DNA of 64,000 nucleotides, taken from positions 1 through 64,000 of the forward strand of contig JAGWTH010000016.1 of the NCBI GenBank assembly GCA_028868995.1, written 5' to 3'. The position numbers were made by a program, and so were the translations under genes. Positions 8,698 to 17,083 of this stretch are shown here, one piece after another. Numbering within the stretch: the first letter of the stretch is position 1; each line of letters opens with the position of its first letter. The DNA comes from Burkholderiales bacterium (GTDB lineage Bacteria; Pseudomonadota; Gammaproteobacteria; Burkholderiales; Burkholderiaceae_C). The notes beneath the pieces were generated by a model. The model was not told the DNA's origin. It did no database searches and worked only from the letters and a program-made list of their open reading frames with translations.

Positions 8698-9402
8698 CTA
8701 CTTCAGTGCCGACTCGACGCTCTCGATCGGGCTGTGGCGCACGTCCGCGCCCTTGACGACGTAGATGATGAACTCGGCGATGTTCTTGGCGTGGTCGCCG
8801 ATGCGCTCGATCGCCTTGGCCACGAACAGCAGGTCCAGGCTGCTGGAGATGGTGCGGGCATCCTCCATCATGTAGGTGATCAGCTTGCGCACGAAGCCGT
8901 CGAACTCCTGGTCCAGGAGGTTGTCCTCCTTGAGGATCGCGACCGCGGCGGCCGTGTCCAGCCGGGCGAAGGCGTCCAGGGCCTTGCGCAGCTGGGCCGA
9001 GGCCAGGTCCGCCGCCACGCGCAGTTCGCCGGCCGGCAGGGTGCGCACCGAGCCGCTCTTGGCGATGATGGACTGCACCATGCGGGCGATCCGCTCGGCC
9101 TCGTCGCCCACGCGCTCCAGGTTGGCCGTGGTCTTGGAGATGGCCATCAGCAGGCGCAGGTCGCGTGCCGTGGGCTGGCGGCGCGCGATCACCGAGGACA
9201 GCTCCCGGTCGATCTCGACCTCCATCTGGTTCACGCGCGACTCGGTGTCGATCACGTGGCGCGCCGCGTCCTCGTTGAAGTGCTCGAGCGCGTACACGGC
9301 CTGCCGGATCTGGGACTCGGTCAGGCCACCGAGTTCCATGACGCGCGAGGACAGCGCGTTGAGCTCGCTGTCGAACTGGGTGGAAAGATGCTTGTCGGTC
9401 AT
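8698..9402 (-). CDS. phoU: Phosphate transport system regulator PhoU
   Basis: A 234-residue all-helical cytoplasmic protein with the duplicated PhoU three-helix domain (each half about 100 residues). Acidic metal-binding motifs are visible as ERVGDEAERIARM in the first half and ERIGDHAKNIAEF in the second. PhoU restrains PhoR and Pst activity when phosphate is ample, and its loss typically causes polyphosphate overload. It sits between pstB and phoB with gaps of about 10 nt. Confidence 0.97.
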   Translation of the reverse strand: MTDKHLSTQFDSELNALSSRVMELGGLTESQIRQAVYALEHFNEDAARHVIDTESRVNQMEVEIDRELSSVIARRQPTARDLRLLMAISKTTANLERVGDEAERIARMVQSIIAKSGSVRTLPAGELRVAADLASAQLRKALDAFARLDTAAAVAILKEDNLLDQEFDGFVRKLITYMMEDARTISSSLDLLFVAKAIERIGDHAKNIAEFIIYVVKGADVRHSPIESVESALK

Positions 9403-9412
9403 GGCGCCCCTT

Positions 9413-10195
9413 TCAGCCGAACCGGCCCGTGATGTAGTCCTCGGTCTCCTGCCGCTTGGGCTTGAAGAAGATCTGCTCGGTGTCGCCGAACTCGATCAGG
9501 TCGCCGAGGTACATGTAGGCGGTGTAGTCCGAGACCCGGGCCGCCTGCTGCATGTTATGGGTGACGATCACCACCGTGTAGTCGTTCTTCAGCTCGACGA
9601 TCAGCTCCTCGATCTTGCCGGTGGAGATCGGGTCCAGCGCGGAGCACGGCTCGTCGAGCAGCAGCACCTCGGGCTTGATCGCGATGCCGCGGGCGATGCA
9701 CAGCCGCTGCTGCTGGCCGCCGGAGAGACCGGAGCCGCTCTGGTTCAGCTTGCTCTTGACCTCGTCCCACAGGGCTGCCTTGCGCAGCGCCCACTCCACC
9801 CGGTCGTCCATGTCGGCGTCCGACATGGACTCGAACAGGCGCACGCCGAAGGCGATGTTGTCGTAGATCGACATCGGGAACGGGGTCGGCTTCTGGAACA
9901 CCATGCCGACCTTGGCCCGCAGCAGGGCCACGTCCTTCTTCGAGGTGAGCAGGTTCTCGCCGTCCAGCACGATCTCGCCCTCGGCGCGCTGGTCGGGGTA
10001 CAGCTCGTACATCCGGTTGAAGGTGCGCAGCAGGGTCGACTTGCCGCAGCCGGAAGGGCCGATGAAGGCCGTGACCTTCTTCTCCGGCACGTCCAGGTTG
10101 ATGTTCTTCAGCGCGTGGAAACGCCCGTAGTAGAAATTCAGGTTGCGCACGGCCAGCTTGGCGCGCACGCGTTCGGGGGCAAGGGTTGCGTCCAT
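9413..10195 (-). CDS. pstB: Phosphate ABC transporter ATP-binding protein PstB
   Basis: A 260-residue ABC ATPase that powers phosphate import through PstA and PstC. It shows Walker [10 protein letters not shown] near residue 46, the Q-loop [10 protein letters not shown] characteristic of PstB, the signature LSGGQQQR, Walker [13 protein letters not shown] and the switch His in VTHNMQQ. Full length. It begins 5 nt behind the pstA stop codon. Confidence 0.98.
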   Translation of the reverse strand: MDATLAPERVRAKLAVRNLNFYYGRFHALKNINLDVPEKKVTAFIGPSGCGKSTLLRTFNRMYELYPDQRAEGEIVLDGENLLTSKKDVALLRAKVGMVFQKPTPFPMSIYDNIAFGVRLFESMSDADMDDRVEWALRKAALWDEVKSKLNQSGSGLSGGQQQRLCIARGIAIKPEVLLLDEPCSALDPISTGKIEELIVELKNDYTVVIVTHNMQQAARVSDYTAYMYLGDLIEFGDTEQIFFKPKRQETEDYITGRFG

Positions 10196-10199
10196 GGGT

Positions 10200-11087
10200 T
10201 CAGGTGCGGTTGCGCGTCAGCACGCGCGCCAGGACGTTCAGTCCCAGCACGGCCATCGTGATGATGAAGACGCCGGCCCAGGCAAGCTTCTGCCAGCTCT
10301 CGTAGGGGCTCATGGCGAACTTGAAGATCGTCACCGGCAGGGTCGCGATCGGTCCGGACAGGTCGGAGGAGAAGAACTGGTTGTTCAGGGCGGTGAACAG
10401 CAACGGCGCGGTCTCGCCGGCGATGCGCGCCACCGCCAGCAGCACGCCGGTGACGACGCCGGCGCGGGCCGCGCGCAGCGTGATGCGGGTGATGACCTTA
10501 CACTTGGGCGTCCCGAGCGCGTAGGCCGCCTCGCGCAGGCCGGCCGGCACCAGCAGCAGCATGTTCTCGGTGGTGCGGATCACGATCGGGATCACGATCA
10601 GGGCCAGCGCCACGATGCCGGCCCAGCCGGAGAACTGCTTGTAGCGCGCCACCACCACGCCGTAGACGAACAGGCCGATGACGATCGACGGGGCCGACAG
10701 CAGGATGTCGTTGACGAAGCGGGTGGTCGAGCCGAGCCAGCCCTTGGGGTCGTATTCGGCCAGGTAGATGCCGGCCATGATGCCGATCGGCGTGCCGACG
10801 AAGGTGGCCAGCGACACCAGCAGCGCCGAGCCCCAGATGGCGTTGAGCAGGCCGCCGGCCTCGTCCGGGGCGGGCGTGCTCTGGCTCAACGCGGTCCAGG
10901 TCAGGCCGCCGATCCCCAGGCGCAGCGTCTCCCACAGGATCCAGACCAGCCAGAACACGCCGAACACCATCGCCGCCAGCGACAGCGCCAGGGCGATGCG
11001 GTTGACGCGCTTGCGCGCGGCGTACTTGCGCTCGCGCTGCTGCGCGGAGTCGGCCGCGCGGATCAGGTCGTCGCCGGTGCCGCTCAT
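10200..11087 (-). CDS. pstA: Phosphate ABC transporter permease PstA
   Basis: A 295-residue inner-membrane permease with six predicted helices. The first is near residue 35 after a charged N-terminus ([18 protein letters not shown]). The cytoplasmic EAA loop is visible as [19 protein letters not shown]. It partners PstC to form the phosphate channel. I chose the ATG at 11087, which overlaps pstC by 4 nt (ATGA); upstream reading in this frame is not PstA-like. Confidence 0.97.
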   Translation of the reverse strand: MSGTGDDLIRAADSAQQRERKYAARKRVNRIALALSLAAMVFGVFWLVWILWETLRLGIGGLTWTALSQSTPAPDEAGGLLNAIWGSALLVSLATFVGTPIGIMAGIYLAEYDPKGWLGSTTRFVNDILLSAPSIVIGLFVYGVVVARYKQFSGWAGIVALALIVIPIVIRTTENMLLLVPAGLREAAYALGTPKCKVITRITLRAARAGVVTGVLLAVARIAGETAPLLFTALNNQFFSSDLSGPIATLPVTIFKFAMSPYESWQKLAWAGVFIITMAVLGLNVLARVLTRNRT

Positions 11088-12121
11088 GAACGGGTCCCCT
11101 CGTTGCGGCGCAGGCGCATCAGCAGCAGCTTGGACAGCGCGAGCACCACGAAAGTGATGAAGAACAGGACCAGGCCCAGGTAGATCAGGGAGGCCGCGTG
11201 CAGCCCGGACTGGGCCTCGGCGAACTCGTTGGCCAGGGCCGAGGTGATGCTGTTGGCGGGCTGGAACAGGCTGATCGAGTCCAGCTGGTTGAAGTTGCCG
11301 ATGACGAAGGTCACCGCCATGGTCTCGCCCAGGGCGCGCCCCAGGCCGAGCATGATGCCGCCGATGACGCCGGTCTTGGTGTAGGGCAGCACGACGCGCA
11401 GCACCACCTCCCAGGTCGTCGAGCCCAGCCCGTAGGCCGACTCCTTGAGCATGGGCGGGGTGACCTCGAACACGTCGCGCATGACGGCGGCGATGAAGGG
11501 AATGATCATGATCGCCAGGATGATCCCGGCGGACAGCAGGCCGATGCCCACCGGCGGCCCCGAGAACAGCGCGCCCAGCACGGGCACGCCCGAGAAGAGC
11601 GCCTGCAGCGGCTGCTGCACGTAGGTGGCCAGGATGGGCCCGAACACCATGAGCCCCCACATGCCGTAGACGATCGAGGGCACGGCCGCCAGCAGCTCGA
11701 TGGCGATGCCCAGCGGCCGCTTGAGCCAGGCCGGGGACAGCTCGGTGAGGAACAGCGCGATGCCGAAGCTGACCGGCACGGCGATCAGCAGGGCGATCAG
11801 CGAGGTGGCCAGCGTGCCGTAGATCATCACGACCCCGCCGAACTTCTCGCTCACCGGGTCCCACACGGTGGACGTGAAGAAGCCCAGCCCGAACTTCTCG
11901 ATGGCCGGCCGGGCGCCGATGAACAGCGACACCAGGATGCCCAGCAGCAGGGCGAGCGTCAGCAGCGCCGCCGCCCGGGCGGTCCAGCCGAAGACGCGGT
12001 CGATCAGGGCGCCGGTGCGCGCCCGCCCGGCGGGCGGGGGCGCGCTCACGGCCTGGCGGCGCCCGGACAGCGCCGAAGGTTCAGGAAGCTTGGCCTCATC
12101 GGCCGGGAGTGTAGAGGACAC
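11084..12121 (-). CDS. pstC: Phosphate ABC transporter permease PstC
   Basis: A 345-residue permease with six core helices plus an N-terminal segment ([19 protein letters not shown]). The EAA loop reads [20 protein letters not shown] place the start at GTG 12121 ([11 protein letters not shown]): a GTG at 12178 would also be in frame, but translation from there would have to begin inside the pstS-pstC stem-loop, and the extra residues are unlike PstC. It lies 70 nt behind pstS, the only sizeable gap in this operon. Confidence 0.93.
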   Translation of the reverse strand: MSSTLPADEAKLPEPSALSGRRQAVSAPPPAGRARTGALIDRVFGWTARAAALLTLALLLGILVSLFIGARPAIEKFGLGFFTSTVWDPVSEKFGGVVMIYGTLATSLIALLIAVPVSFGIALFLTELSPAWLKRPLGIAIELLAAVPSIVYGMWGLMVFGPILATYVQQPLQALFSGVPVLGALFSGPPVGIGLLSAGIILAIMIIPFIAAVMRDVFEVTPPMLKESAYGLGSTTWEVVLRVVLPYTKTGVIGGIMLGLGRALGETMAVTFVIGNFNQLDSISLFQPANSITSALANEFAEAQSGLHAASLIYLGLVLFFITFVVLALSKLLLMRLRRNEGTRS

Positions 12122-12146
12122 GGGATCAGCCCTGCAGGAATGGAAA

Positions 12147-12167
12147 GCCGGGGCACTGGGCCCCGGC
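12147..12167 (-). terminator. Intercistronic stem-loop between pstS and pstC
   Basis: An 8-bp perfect GC stem (12147-12154 with 12160-12167, 5-nt loop) sits between the pstS stop and the pstC start. On the minus strand it is followed by TTTCCATT, a weak T run. Partial termination or 3'-end protection here would give more PstS than permease, as is known for binding-protein genes in other ABC operons. Confidence 0.6.
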
Positions 12168-12191
12168 GGTTCTTTCACTGCGTCGCGCAGC

Positions 12192-13232
12192 TTACTTGTA
12201 GGCGATGGCCTTGCCGGCGGCGTCCTTGATCGAGGAGGACCATTCCTTCTCGATCTGGGCCTTCACGGCGGCGGGCATCGGCACGTAGTCGAGCTCGTCG
12301 GCGGCCTTGTCGCCGTCCTTGAACGCGTACTCGAAGAACTTCAGCACCGCGGCGCCCTGGGCCGGCTTGTCCTGCACCTTGTGCATCAGCACGAAGGTCG
12401 AACCGGTGATGGGCCAGGAATCGGCGCCCGGCTGGTTGGTCAGGATCTGGTAGAAGCTCTTGGACCAGTCGGCGCCGGCGGCGGCGGCCTTGAAGGCCTT
12501 CTCGTCGGGCGTCACGAACTTGCCGGTGCTGTTGGCCATCAGCGCGTAGTGCATCTTGTTCTGCTTGACGTAGGCGTACTCGACGTAGCCGATCGAGTTG
12601 GGCAGGCGGCTCACGAAGGTGGCCACGCCCTCGTTGCCCTTGCCGCCGGCGCCGCCGACCCAGTTCACCGTGGTGCCGTCACCGATCTTGGTCTTCCACT
12701 CGGGGCTGACCTTGGACAGGTAGTTGGTGAAGATGAAGGTGGTGCCGGAGCCGTCCGCGCGGTGCACGGTGGAGATGGCCGCGTCGGGCAGGTTCAGGCC
12801 GGGGTTCAGGGCCTTGATCGCCGCGTCGTTCCACTTGGTGATCTTGCCCAGGTAGATGTCGGCCAGCAGCTGGCCGTTGAGCTTGAGCTGGCCGGGGCCG
12901 ACGCCTTGCACGTTGGTGACCGGGATCACGCCGCCGATCAGGATCGGGAACTGGATCTGGCCCTTCTTCTCCAGGACGTCGTCGGTCAGCGGCATGTCGG
13001 AGGCGCCGAAATCGACCGTCTTGGCATCGATCTGCTTGATGCCGGCGCCGGAGCCCACGGACTGGTAGTTGATGCGGGCGCCGGTGGCCTTGTTGTAGGC
13101 GGCGGCCCACTTGGCGATCAGCGGCTGTGCGAAGGACGAGCCGGCGCCCGTCACATCCTCGGCCGAGGCGGCCGCGGAGAAAGCCAGCGCGGCCAGGCCG
13201 ACGGCAGCCACGGAAATCTTGAAGTTGTTCAT
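12192..13232 (-). CDS. pstS: Phosphate-binding periplasmic protein PstS
   Basis: A 346-residue high-affinity phosphate receptor. It has a Sec signal peptide with cleavage expected after AAASA (about residue 24, mature start [13 protein letters not shown]). The phosphate-binding loops are visible: [17 protein letters not shown] with FGASDMPL, and [15 protein letters not shown] 13232 is preceded by AGAGGA. It is first gene of pstSCAB-phoU-phoBR, with a Pho box and -10 directly upstream, so strong induction in phosphate limitation is expected. Confidence 0.97.
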   Translation of the reverse strand: MNNFKISVAAVGLAALAFSAAASAEDVTGAGSSFAQPLIAKWAAAYNKATGARINYQSVGSGAGIKQIDAKTVDFGASDMPLTDDVLEKKGQIQFPILIGGVIPVTNVQGVGPGQLKLNGQLLADIYLGKITKWNDAAIKALNPGLNLPDAAISTVHRADGSGTTFIFTNYLSKVSPEWKTKIGDGTTVNWVGGAGGKGNEGVATFVSRLPNSIGYVEYAYVKQNKMHYALMANSTGKFVTPDEKAFKAAAAGADWSKSFYQILTNQPGADSWPITGSTFVLMHKVQDKPAQGAAVLKFFEYAFKDGDKAADELDYVPMPAAVKAQIEKEWSSSIKDAAGKAIAYK

Positions 13233-13268
13233 CGAGGGTCCTCTGGGTTGGGAGATTGCGATGCCGGC

Positions 13269-13302
13269 AATGTAGGCGGCGTCTGTGACAGCTCCATGAC
13301 AC
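13269..13302 (-). promoter_or_regulatory. Pho-box promoter of pstS
   Basis: On the minus strand, TGTCAT, five bases and then TGTCAC form an 18-bp Pho box at 13285-13302 (two TGTCA units 11 bp apart), very close to the CTGTCAT-N4-CTGTCAC consensus. Ten bases further is TACATT (13269-13274), a good -10. PhoB-dependent promoters usually lack a -35, which fits. This is the best match in the window and anchors the weaker ones. Confidence 0.88.
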
Positions 13303-13344
13303 ATGTCAAAACCCCGCCCGCCCCCCCCGGTCCGGGCCCGGCGC

Positions 13345-13399
13345 CGTCATCCGGCCGACACACAAGCGTCACGAAGCCGTCACGGCGGCGCCCTAAGCT
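13345..13399 (+). promoter_or_regulatory. Tandem Pho boxes (four half-sites) facing the binding-protein gene
   Basis: Four half-sites on the plus strand, CGTCAT (13345), CGACAC (13356), CGTCAC (13367) and CGTCAC (13378), are spaced exactly 11 bp apart. Ten bases after the last lies TAAGCT (13394-13399), a -10-like hexamer. The arrangement copies that of pstS but points the other way, so PhoB probably drives both genes from this 237-bp divergent region. Confidence 0.7.
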
Positions 13400-13469
13400 G
13401 CCTCGCGCCCCCCAGGGAGTTCCCCAGCCCGAGAACCGGCCGGTCCACCGGCCCCCTAGCCCGCTTCCC

Positions 13470-14599
13470 ATGCCCTCCATCCTCCTGAGCCGGCGCGCCC
13501 TCGTCGCCGGCGCCGCGGCCGTTGCCCTGCCCGCCCTCGCCCTCGCCCAGTCCCGCGGCGTGGCCCGGTCGCCAGCCGTCGTCCAGATCTTCGACAGCTC
13601 CGCCCGCGAGCAGGACGTCTCCAAGGACTTCCTGATCGGTTCGCGCGCCGCCTGGCAGGACATCAACGCGCGCGGCGGCCTGGGTGGCCGGCCGGTGGAG
13701 CACATCGAACTGGCGGTGGACGGCAGCCCGGCGAGCGTGCGCGACGCCTGGCAGGCCGCCCGCGACAACCCGGCCTGCGTGGTGCTGTCGGGCACCGTCA
13801 GCGACCCGGTGGCCACCGAGCTGGCCGGCCTGCTGCGCCATGAGGGAACCGCCATCGCCCACGCGGCCCCCTGGCTGCAGAACTCCGCCGTGGAGCTGGA
13901 CGACCGGACCTTCGCCATCTTCGCCGGCCGCCAGGAGCAGATCGCCCACGCGCTGAAGTCGCTCACCGTCGGCGGCGTGCAGGAGGTCGGCGCCGTGTTC
14001 GCCTCCGAGCGCGAGGCCGGCGCCTATCGCCAGGACGTGGTCCGGGCGGCGGCGCAGGCCGGCCTGAAGCTGGCGACCTGGACCGGCGCCGGCAACCTCG
14101 GCCAGCTGGGCCAGCGGTTCGGCCCCTCGACGCCGGCCCTGCTGCTGTTCGTCGGCGGCACCCCCGAGCTGGTCCAGTTCACCCAGGGACTGGATCGCCA
14201 GGCGCGCCAGCGCTATGTCATCGCGCTGGCGGACGTCAACCTGCAGACCGTGCAGCAGTTTTGGGCGGTGCCCGCGTGACCCCGATCATCGCCACCCAGG
14301 CCGTGCCCCTGCCCACCTCGCCGCTGCCGGTCGTGCGCCGCTACCGGGAGGTGCTGGCCCGCCTGTTCGACGAGCCGCCCGCGGCGCTGAGCCTGGCCGG
14401 CTTCATCGCCGCGCGCTACACCTTCGAGGTCCTCGCCGGCATCGAGGGCCCGGTCACCCGGGCCTCGGCGCTCGCCGCCTTCCAGCGCCGCCAGGACCTC
14501 GACGTCGGCGGCTACCGCGTCAATTTCCAGGGACAGCGCCGCAGTGCCTCCTTCGTCACGCAATCGATGCTCACGCCCGACGGCCGCGTCGTCGGCTGA
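13470..14599 (+). pseudogene. Periplasmic ABC-type (Leu/Ile/Val-family) substrate-binding protein, frameshifted
   Basis: The first frame (13470-14279, 269 codons) begins with a twin-arginine/Sec-like signal (SRRALVAGAAAVALPALALA) and a periplasmic type I binding-protein fold (VVQIFDSSAREQDVSKDFL), then stops after NLQTVQQFWAVPA. The expected continuation, LGGARVTPIIATQAVPLP through FEVLAGIEGPVTRASALAAF to DGRVVG, is found at once in another frame (14261-14599). One extra T in the TTTT run at 14259-14262 would join them into one protein of about 376 residues, the normal family length. Alternatives are a sequencing error, a real null mutation, or two coupled genes using GTG 14276 (GTGA overlap). 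Tandem Pho boxes lie upstream. The ligand is unknown. Confidence 0.7.
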
Positions 14600-14669
14600 A
14601 GCGCTGCTGGAGCGCGCGCCGCGTCGCGCGGCCGGTGCTATGCTGGCCGCCGTCCCCCTCCGCCCCCGC

Positions 14670-16154
14670 ATGCCCTCCGGTACCCTGCTCGCCGCCGTCG
14701 ACCTCGGCTCCAACAGCTATCGCCTGGAGATCGGCCGCCTCGAGCATGGCCAGGTCCAGCGCGTCGAATACCTGAAGGAGACCGTGCGCCAGGGCAACGG
14801 CCTGGACGAGGCACGCAACCTGACCCGGGAGGCCATGGAGCGCGGCTGGGCCTGCCTGGCGCGCTTCGCCGAGCGGCTGGCCGGCTTCCAGCCGGCCCAG
14901 GTGCGCGCCGTGGCCACGCAGACGCTGCGCGAGGCGCGCAACCGCGACGTCTTCCTCGCGCACGCCCACGAGATCCTGGGCTTCCCCATCGACGTGATCT
15001 CCGGGCGCGAGGAGGCGCGGCTGATCTACCAGGGCGTCGCCCACCTGCTGCCCGATTCCGAGGAGCGGCGGCTGGTCGTCGATATCGGCGGCCGCTCGAC
15101 CGAGCTGATCCTGGGCCACCGCATGCAGCCCCAGGTCATGGAGAGCTACCGCGTGGGCAGCGTCGCCTGGTCCATGCGCTACTTCCCCGACGGCCAGTTC
15201 ACCCACGCCGCCTTCGAGCGCGCCGAGATCGCGGCGCAGGCGGTGCTGGACGAGGCGCTCACCCTCTATTCGCCCGCCAGCTGGGATGTCGCCTACGGCT
15301 CCTCGGGCACGATCGGGGCGGTGGCCGACGTGCTGGGCGCCTGCGGCTACCCGCCGGGCGAGGTGAGCCGCGAGGGCCTGGACTGGCTGGTCAAGCAGCT
15401 GGTGCAGGCCCGCAGCGCCGAGCGCGTGCGCCTGCCCGCGCTGAAGGAGGACCGCCGGCCGGTGATCGGCGGCGGCGTCAGCGTGCTGCGCGCCGTGTTC
15501 TCGCTGCTGCAGGTGGAGCGCATGCACGCCGCCGACGGCGCGCTCCGGCACGGGGTGCTGTTCGACATGCTGGACCGGCGCGACGCGGCCACCGACGTGC
15601 GCACCCGCACCGTGCAGCGGCTGGCCACGCAGTTCGGCGCCGACCCGACGCAGGCGCAGCGGGTGGCCCGAGTGGCGCGCCATTTCCTGCGCCAGCTGCG
15701 CCCTCAGGACGCCGCGCCGGAGCTGCTGCGACTGGAGCGCAAGCTGGAATGGGCCGCCCACCTGCACGAGATCGGCAGCCTGATCTCCCACAGCGACTAC
15801 CACAAGCACGGCGCCTACATCCTGGACAACACGGACGCGGCGGGCTTCTCCCAGCACGAGCTGCACCGACTCAGCCTGCTGGTGCTGGGCCACCGCGGCA
15901 AGCTGCGCAAGCTGGAGGCCGACTTCGACGACGCCGTGCTGGTGCAGCAGCTGCTGTGCCTGCGGCTGGCCGTGATCCTGTGCCACGCGCGCCGCGACCC
16001 CGAGCTGCGCGGCCTGCGCCTGGCCAACGGCGGCCCCGAGTTTCGCATGGAAGTCCCGCCGGCCTGGTCGCAGAACTATCCGCAGTCGGCCCACCTGCTG
16101 CGCGAGGAGACGGCGGCCTGGCAGAAGACGCCCTGGAGCTTCGTCGTGGCCTGA
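14670..16154 (+). CDS. ppx: Exopolyphosphatase (Ppx/GppA family)
   Basis: A 494-residue sugar-kinase/Hsp70-fold phosphatase that removes phosphate from the ends of polyphosphate. Phosphate loop 1 reads AAVDLGSNSYRLEIGR (about 7-22), loop 2 reads VVDIGGRSTELILG and the ATPase-fold Gly-rich segment reads YGSSGTIGAV. The C-terminal HD-like helical domain contains HLHEIG and YHKHG. The ATG at 14670 (MPSGTLLAAVDLG) fits the family; an in-frame ATG at 14640 is possible. It lies plus-strand in the phosphate island, opposite the ppk1 operon, and no Pho box is seen directly upstream. Confidence 0.95.
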   Translation: MPSGTLLAAVDLGSNSYRLEIGRLEHGQVQRVEYLKETVRQGNGLDEARNLTREAMERGWACLARFAERLAGFQPAQVRAVATQTLREARNRDVFLAHAHEILGFPIDVISGREEARLIYQGVAHLLPDSEERRLVVDIGGRSTELILGHRMQPQVMESYRVGSVAWSMRYFPDGQFTHAAFERAEIAAQAVLDEALTLYSPASWDVAYGSSGTIGAVADVLGACGYPPGEVSREGLDWLVKQLVQARSAERVRLPALKEDRRPVIGGGVSVLRAVFSLLQVERMHAADGALRHGVLFDMLDRRDAATDVRTRTVQRLATQFGADPTQAQRVARVARHFLRQLRPQDAAPELLRLERKLEWAAHLHEIGSLISHSDYHKHGAYILDNTDAAGFSQHELHRLSLLVLGHRGKLRKLEADFDDAVLVQQLLCLRLAVILCHARRDPELRGLRLANGGPEFRMEVPPAWSQNYPQSAHLLREETAAWQKTPWSFVVA

Positions 16155-16188
16155 ATCGGCGTCCTGCGCGGTAGCGGAAAACGGTATG

Positions 16189-16205
16189 TACTGTTTATAC
16201 TGTTT
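16189..16205 (+). promoter_or_regulatory. TACTGTTT direct repeat with -10-like TATACT
   Basis: TACTGTTT occurs at 16189-16196 and again at 16198-16205, one base apart, in the only AT-rich patch of this region. TATACT (16196-16201) inside it resembles a -10. The repeat could be an operator for the histone-like gene that starts 25 nt downstream, possibly autoregulated, but this is conjecture. Confidence 0.4.
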
Positions 16206-16229
16206 CCCCGATTCCACGGAGAGCGATCC

Positions 16230-16625
16230 ATGCCCGCAGTGAAGAAGGTGGCCGCCCGGGCCGCCACCCGCAAGAAGACCCCCGCCCGTGCGGCCGCCAA
16301 GGCCGCCGCGCCGGCGCCGAAACCCGCTGCCGCCGCCCCGGCGCAGAAGGCGCCCAAGGCCGACAAGGCCCCCAAGGCGGAGAAGTCCGAGAAGCCGAAG
16401 AAGCCGAAGCTGGTGCGCGACAGCTTCACCATCCCCAAGAACGAATACACCGCGCTGGAAGACCTCAAGCTGCGCGCGGCGAAGCTGGGCCGGCCGGCCA
16501 AGAAGAGCGAGATCCTGCGCGCCGGTGTCATGGCGCTGGCCGCCATGGGCGACGCCGCCTTCCTGTCCAGTGTCGGCGCCGTTCCGGCCGTGAAGACCGG
16601 CCGTCCCGCGAAGTCGGATTCCTAG
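16230..16625 (+). CDS. Histone H1-like basic protein with C-terminal ribbon-helix-helix-like domain
   Basis: 131 residues in two parts. Residues 1-65 are almost only Lys, Ala and Pro (repeats of the KKTPARAAAK and APKAEKSEKPKKPK kind), as in bacterial H1/AlgP-like DNA-coating tails. Residues 66-131 (KLVRDSFTIPKNEYTALEDL, then AKKSEILRAGVMALAAM) look like a short ribbon-helix-helix DNA-binding unit that I recall from Burkholderiales proteins of unknown role. It probably binds DNA or polyphosphate through its lysines; neither is shown. There is a good GGAGAG ribosome site. Convergent with sixA, overlapping by 4 nt. Confidence 0.75.
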   Translation: MPAVKKVAARAATRKKTPARAAAKAAAPAPKPAAAAPAQKAPKADKAPKAEKSEKPKKPKLVRDSFTIPKNEYTALEDLKLRAAKLGRPAKKSEILRAGVMALAAMGDAAFLSSVGAVPAVKTGRPAKSDS

Positions 16626-17083
16626 ACCGTCTCGGGCGACTGCACGGCCCAGAGGAGCGTCTGTTCGTGGCCGTCGCGCTCGCGCGTGCGCAGCCACCAC
16701 ACCGCGCCCTTGCGGATCGCGCAGTTGCCGTCCGGCATGCGCAGCAGCCGGGCGATCGTCTCGCCCAGCGCCGGCTGGTGGCCCACCACCAGCACCGGGT
16801 GGCGCGCGCCGGGCCACTGCACGGCCTCCAGCAGCCCCTCGGGGCGGGTGCCGGGCGCCAGCTCGTCGCGCAGCTTGAACTTGCGGCCCAGGGCCAGCGC
16901 CGTCTGCTGGCAGCGCAGCGCCGGGCTGCACAGGACGCGGGTGCCATCCGGCAGGTGGCGGTCCAGCCAGGCCCCCATCCGCGCGGCCTGCTTCTCGCCC
17001 CGGGACGTGAGCGGCCGGTCGACGTCGGCCAGGCCCTCGCCCGGGTCCTCGGCTTCGGCGTGGCGCCAGAAGATCAGGTCCAT
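16622..17083 (-). CDS. sixA: Phosphohistidine phosphatase SixA-like
   Basis: A 153-residue histidine phosphatase (phosphoglycerate-mutase-like fold). The catalytic RHG-type motif appears as WRHAEAED (residues 6-13), later Arg in SPALRCQQTA, and the second catalytic His in VVGHQPALGETI. SixA removes phosphate from phosphohistidines such as those of phosphorelay or PTS proteins. The ATG at 17083 has a strong GAGGAGGTG site and overlaps the end of ppk1 by 10 nt, so it is translated from the ppk1 message. The pairing suggests a link to phosphate status, but the target protein is unknown. Confidence 0.88.
   Translation of the reverse strand: MDLIFWRHAEAEDPGEGLADVDRPLTSRGEKQAARMGAWLDRHLPDGTRVLCSPALRCQQTALALGRKFKLRDELAPGTRPEGLLEAVQWPGARHPVLVVGHQPALGETIARLLRMPDGNCAIRKGAVWWLRTRERDGHEQTLLWAVQSPETV

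Noticed and set aside
14276-14599. A separate small gene starting at GTG 14276 by stop-start overlap
   Set aside because: Its product continues the binding-protein fold exactly where the first frame breaks, so a frameshift explains it better than two genes.
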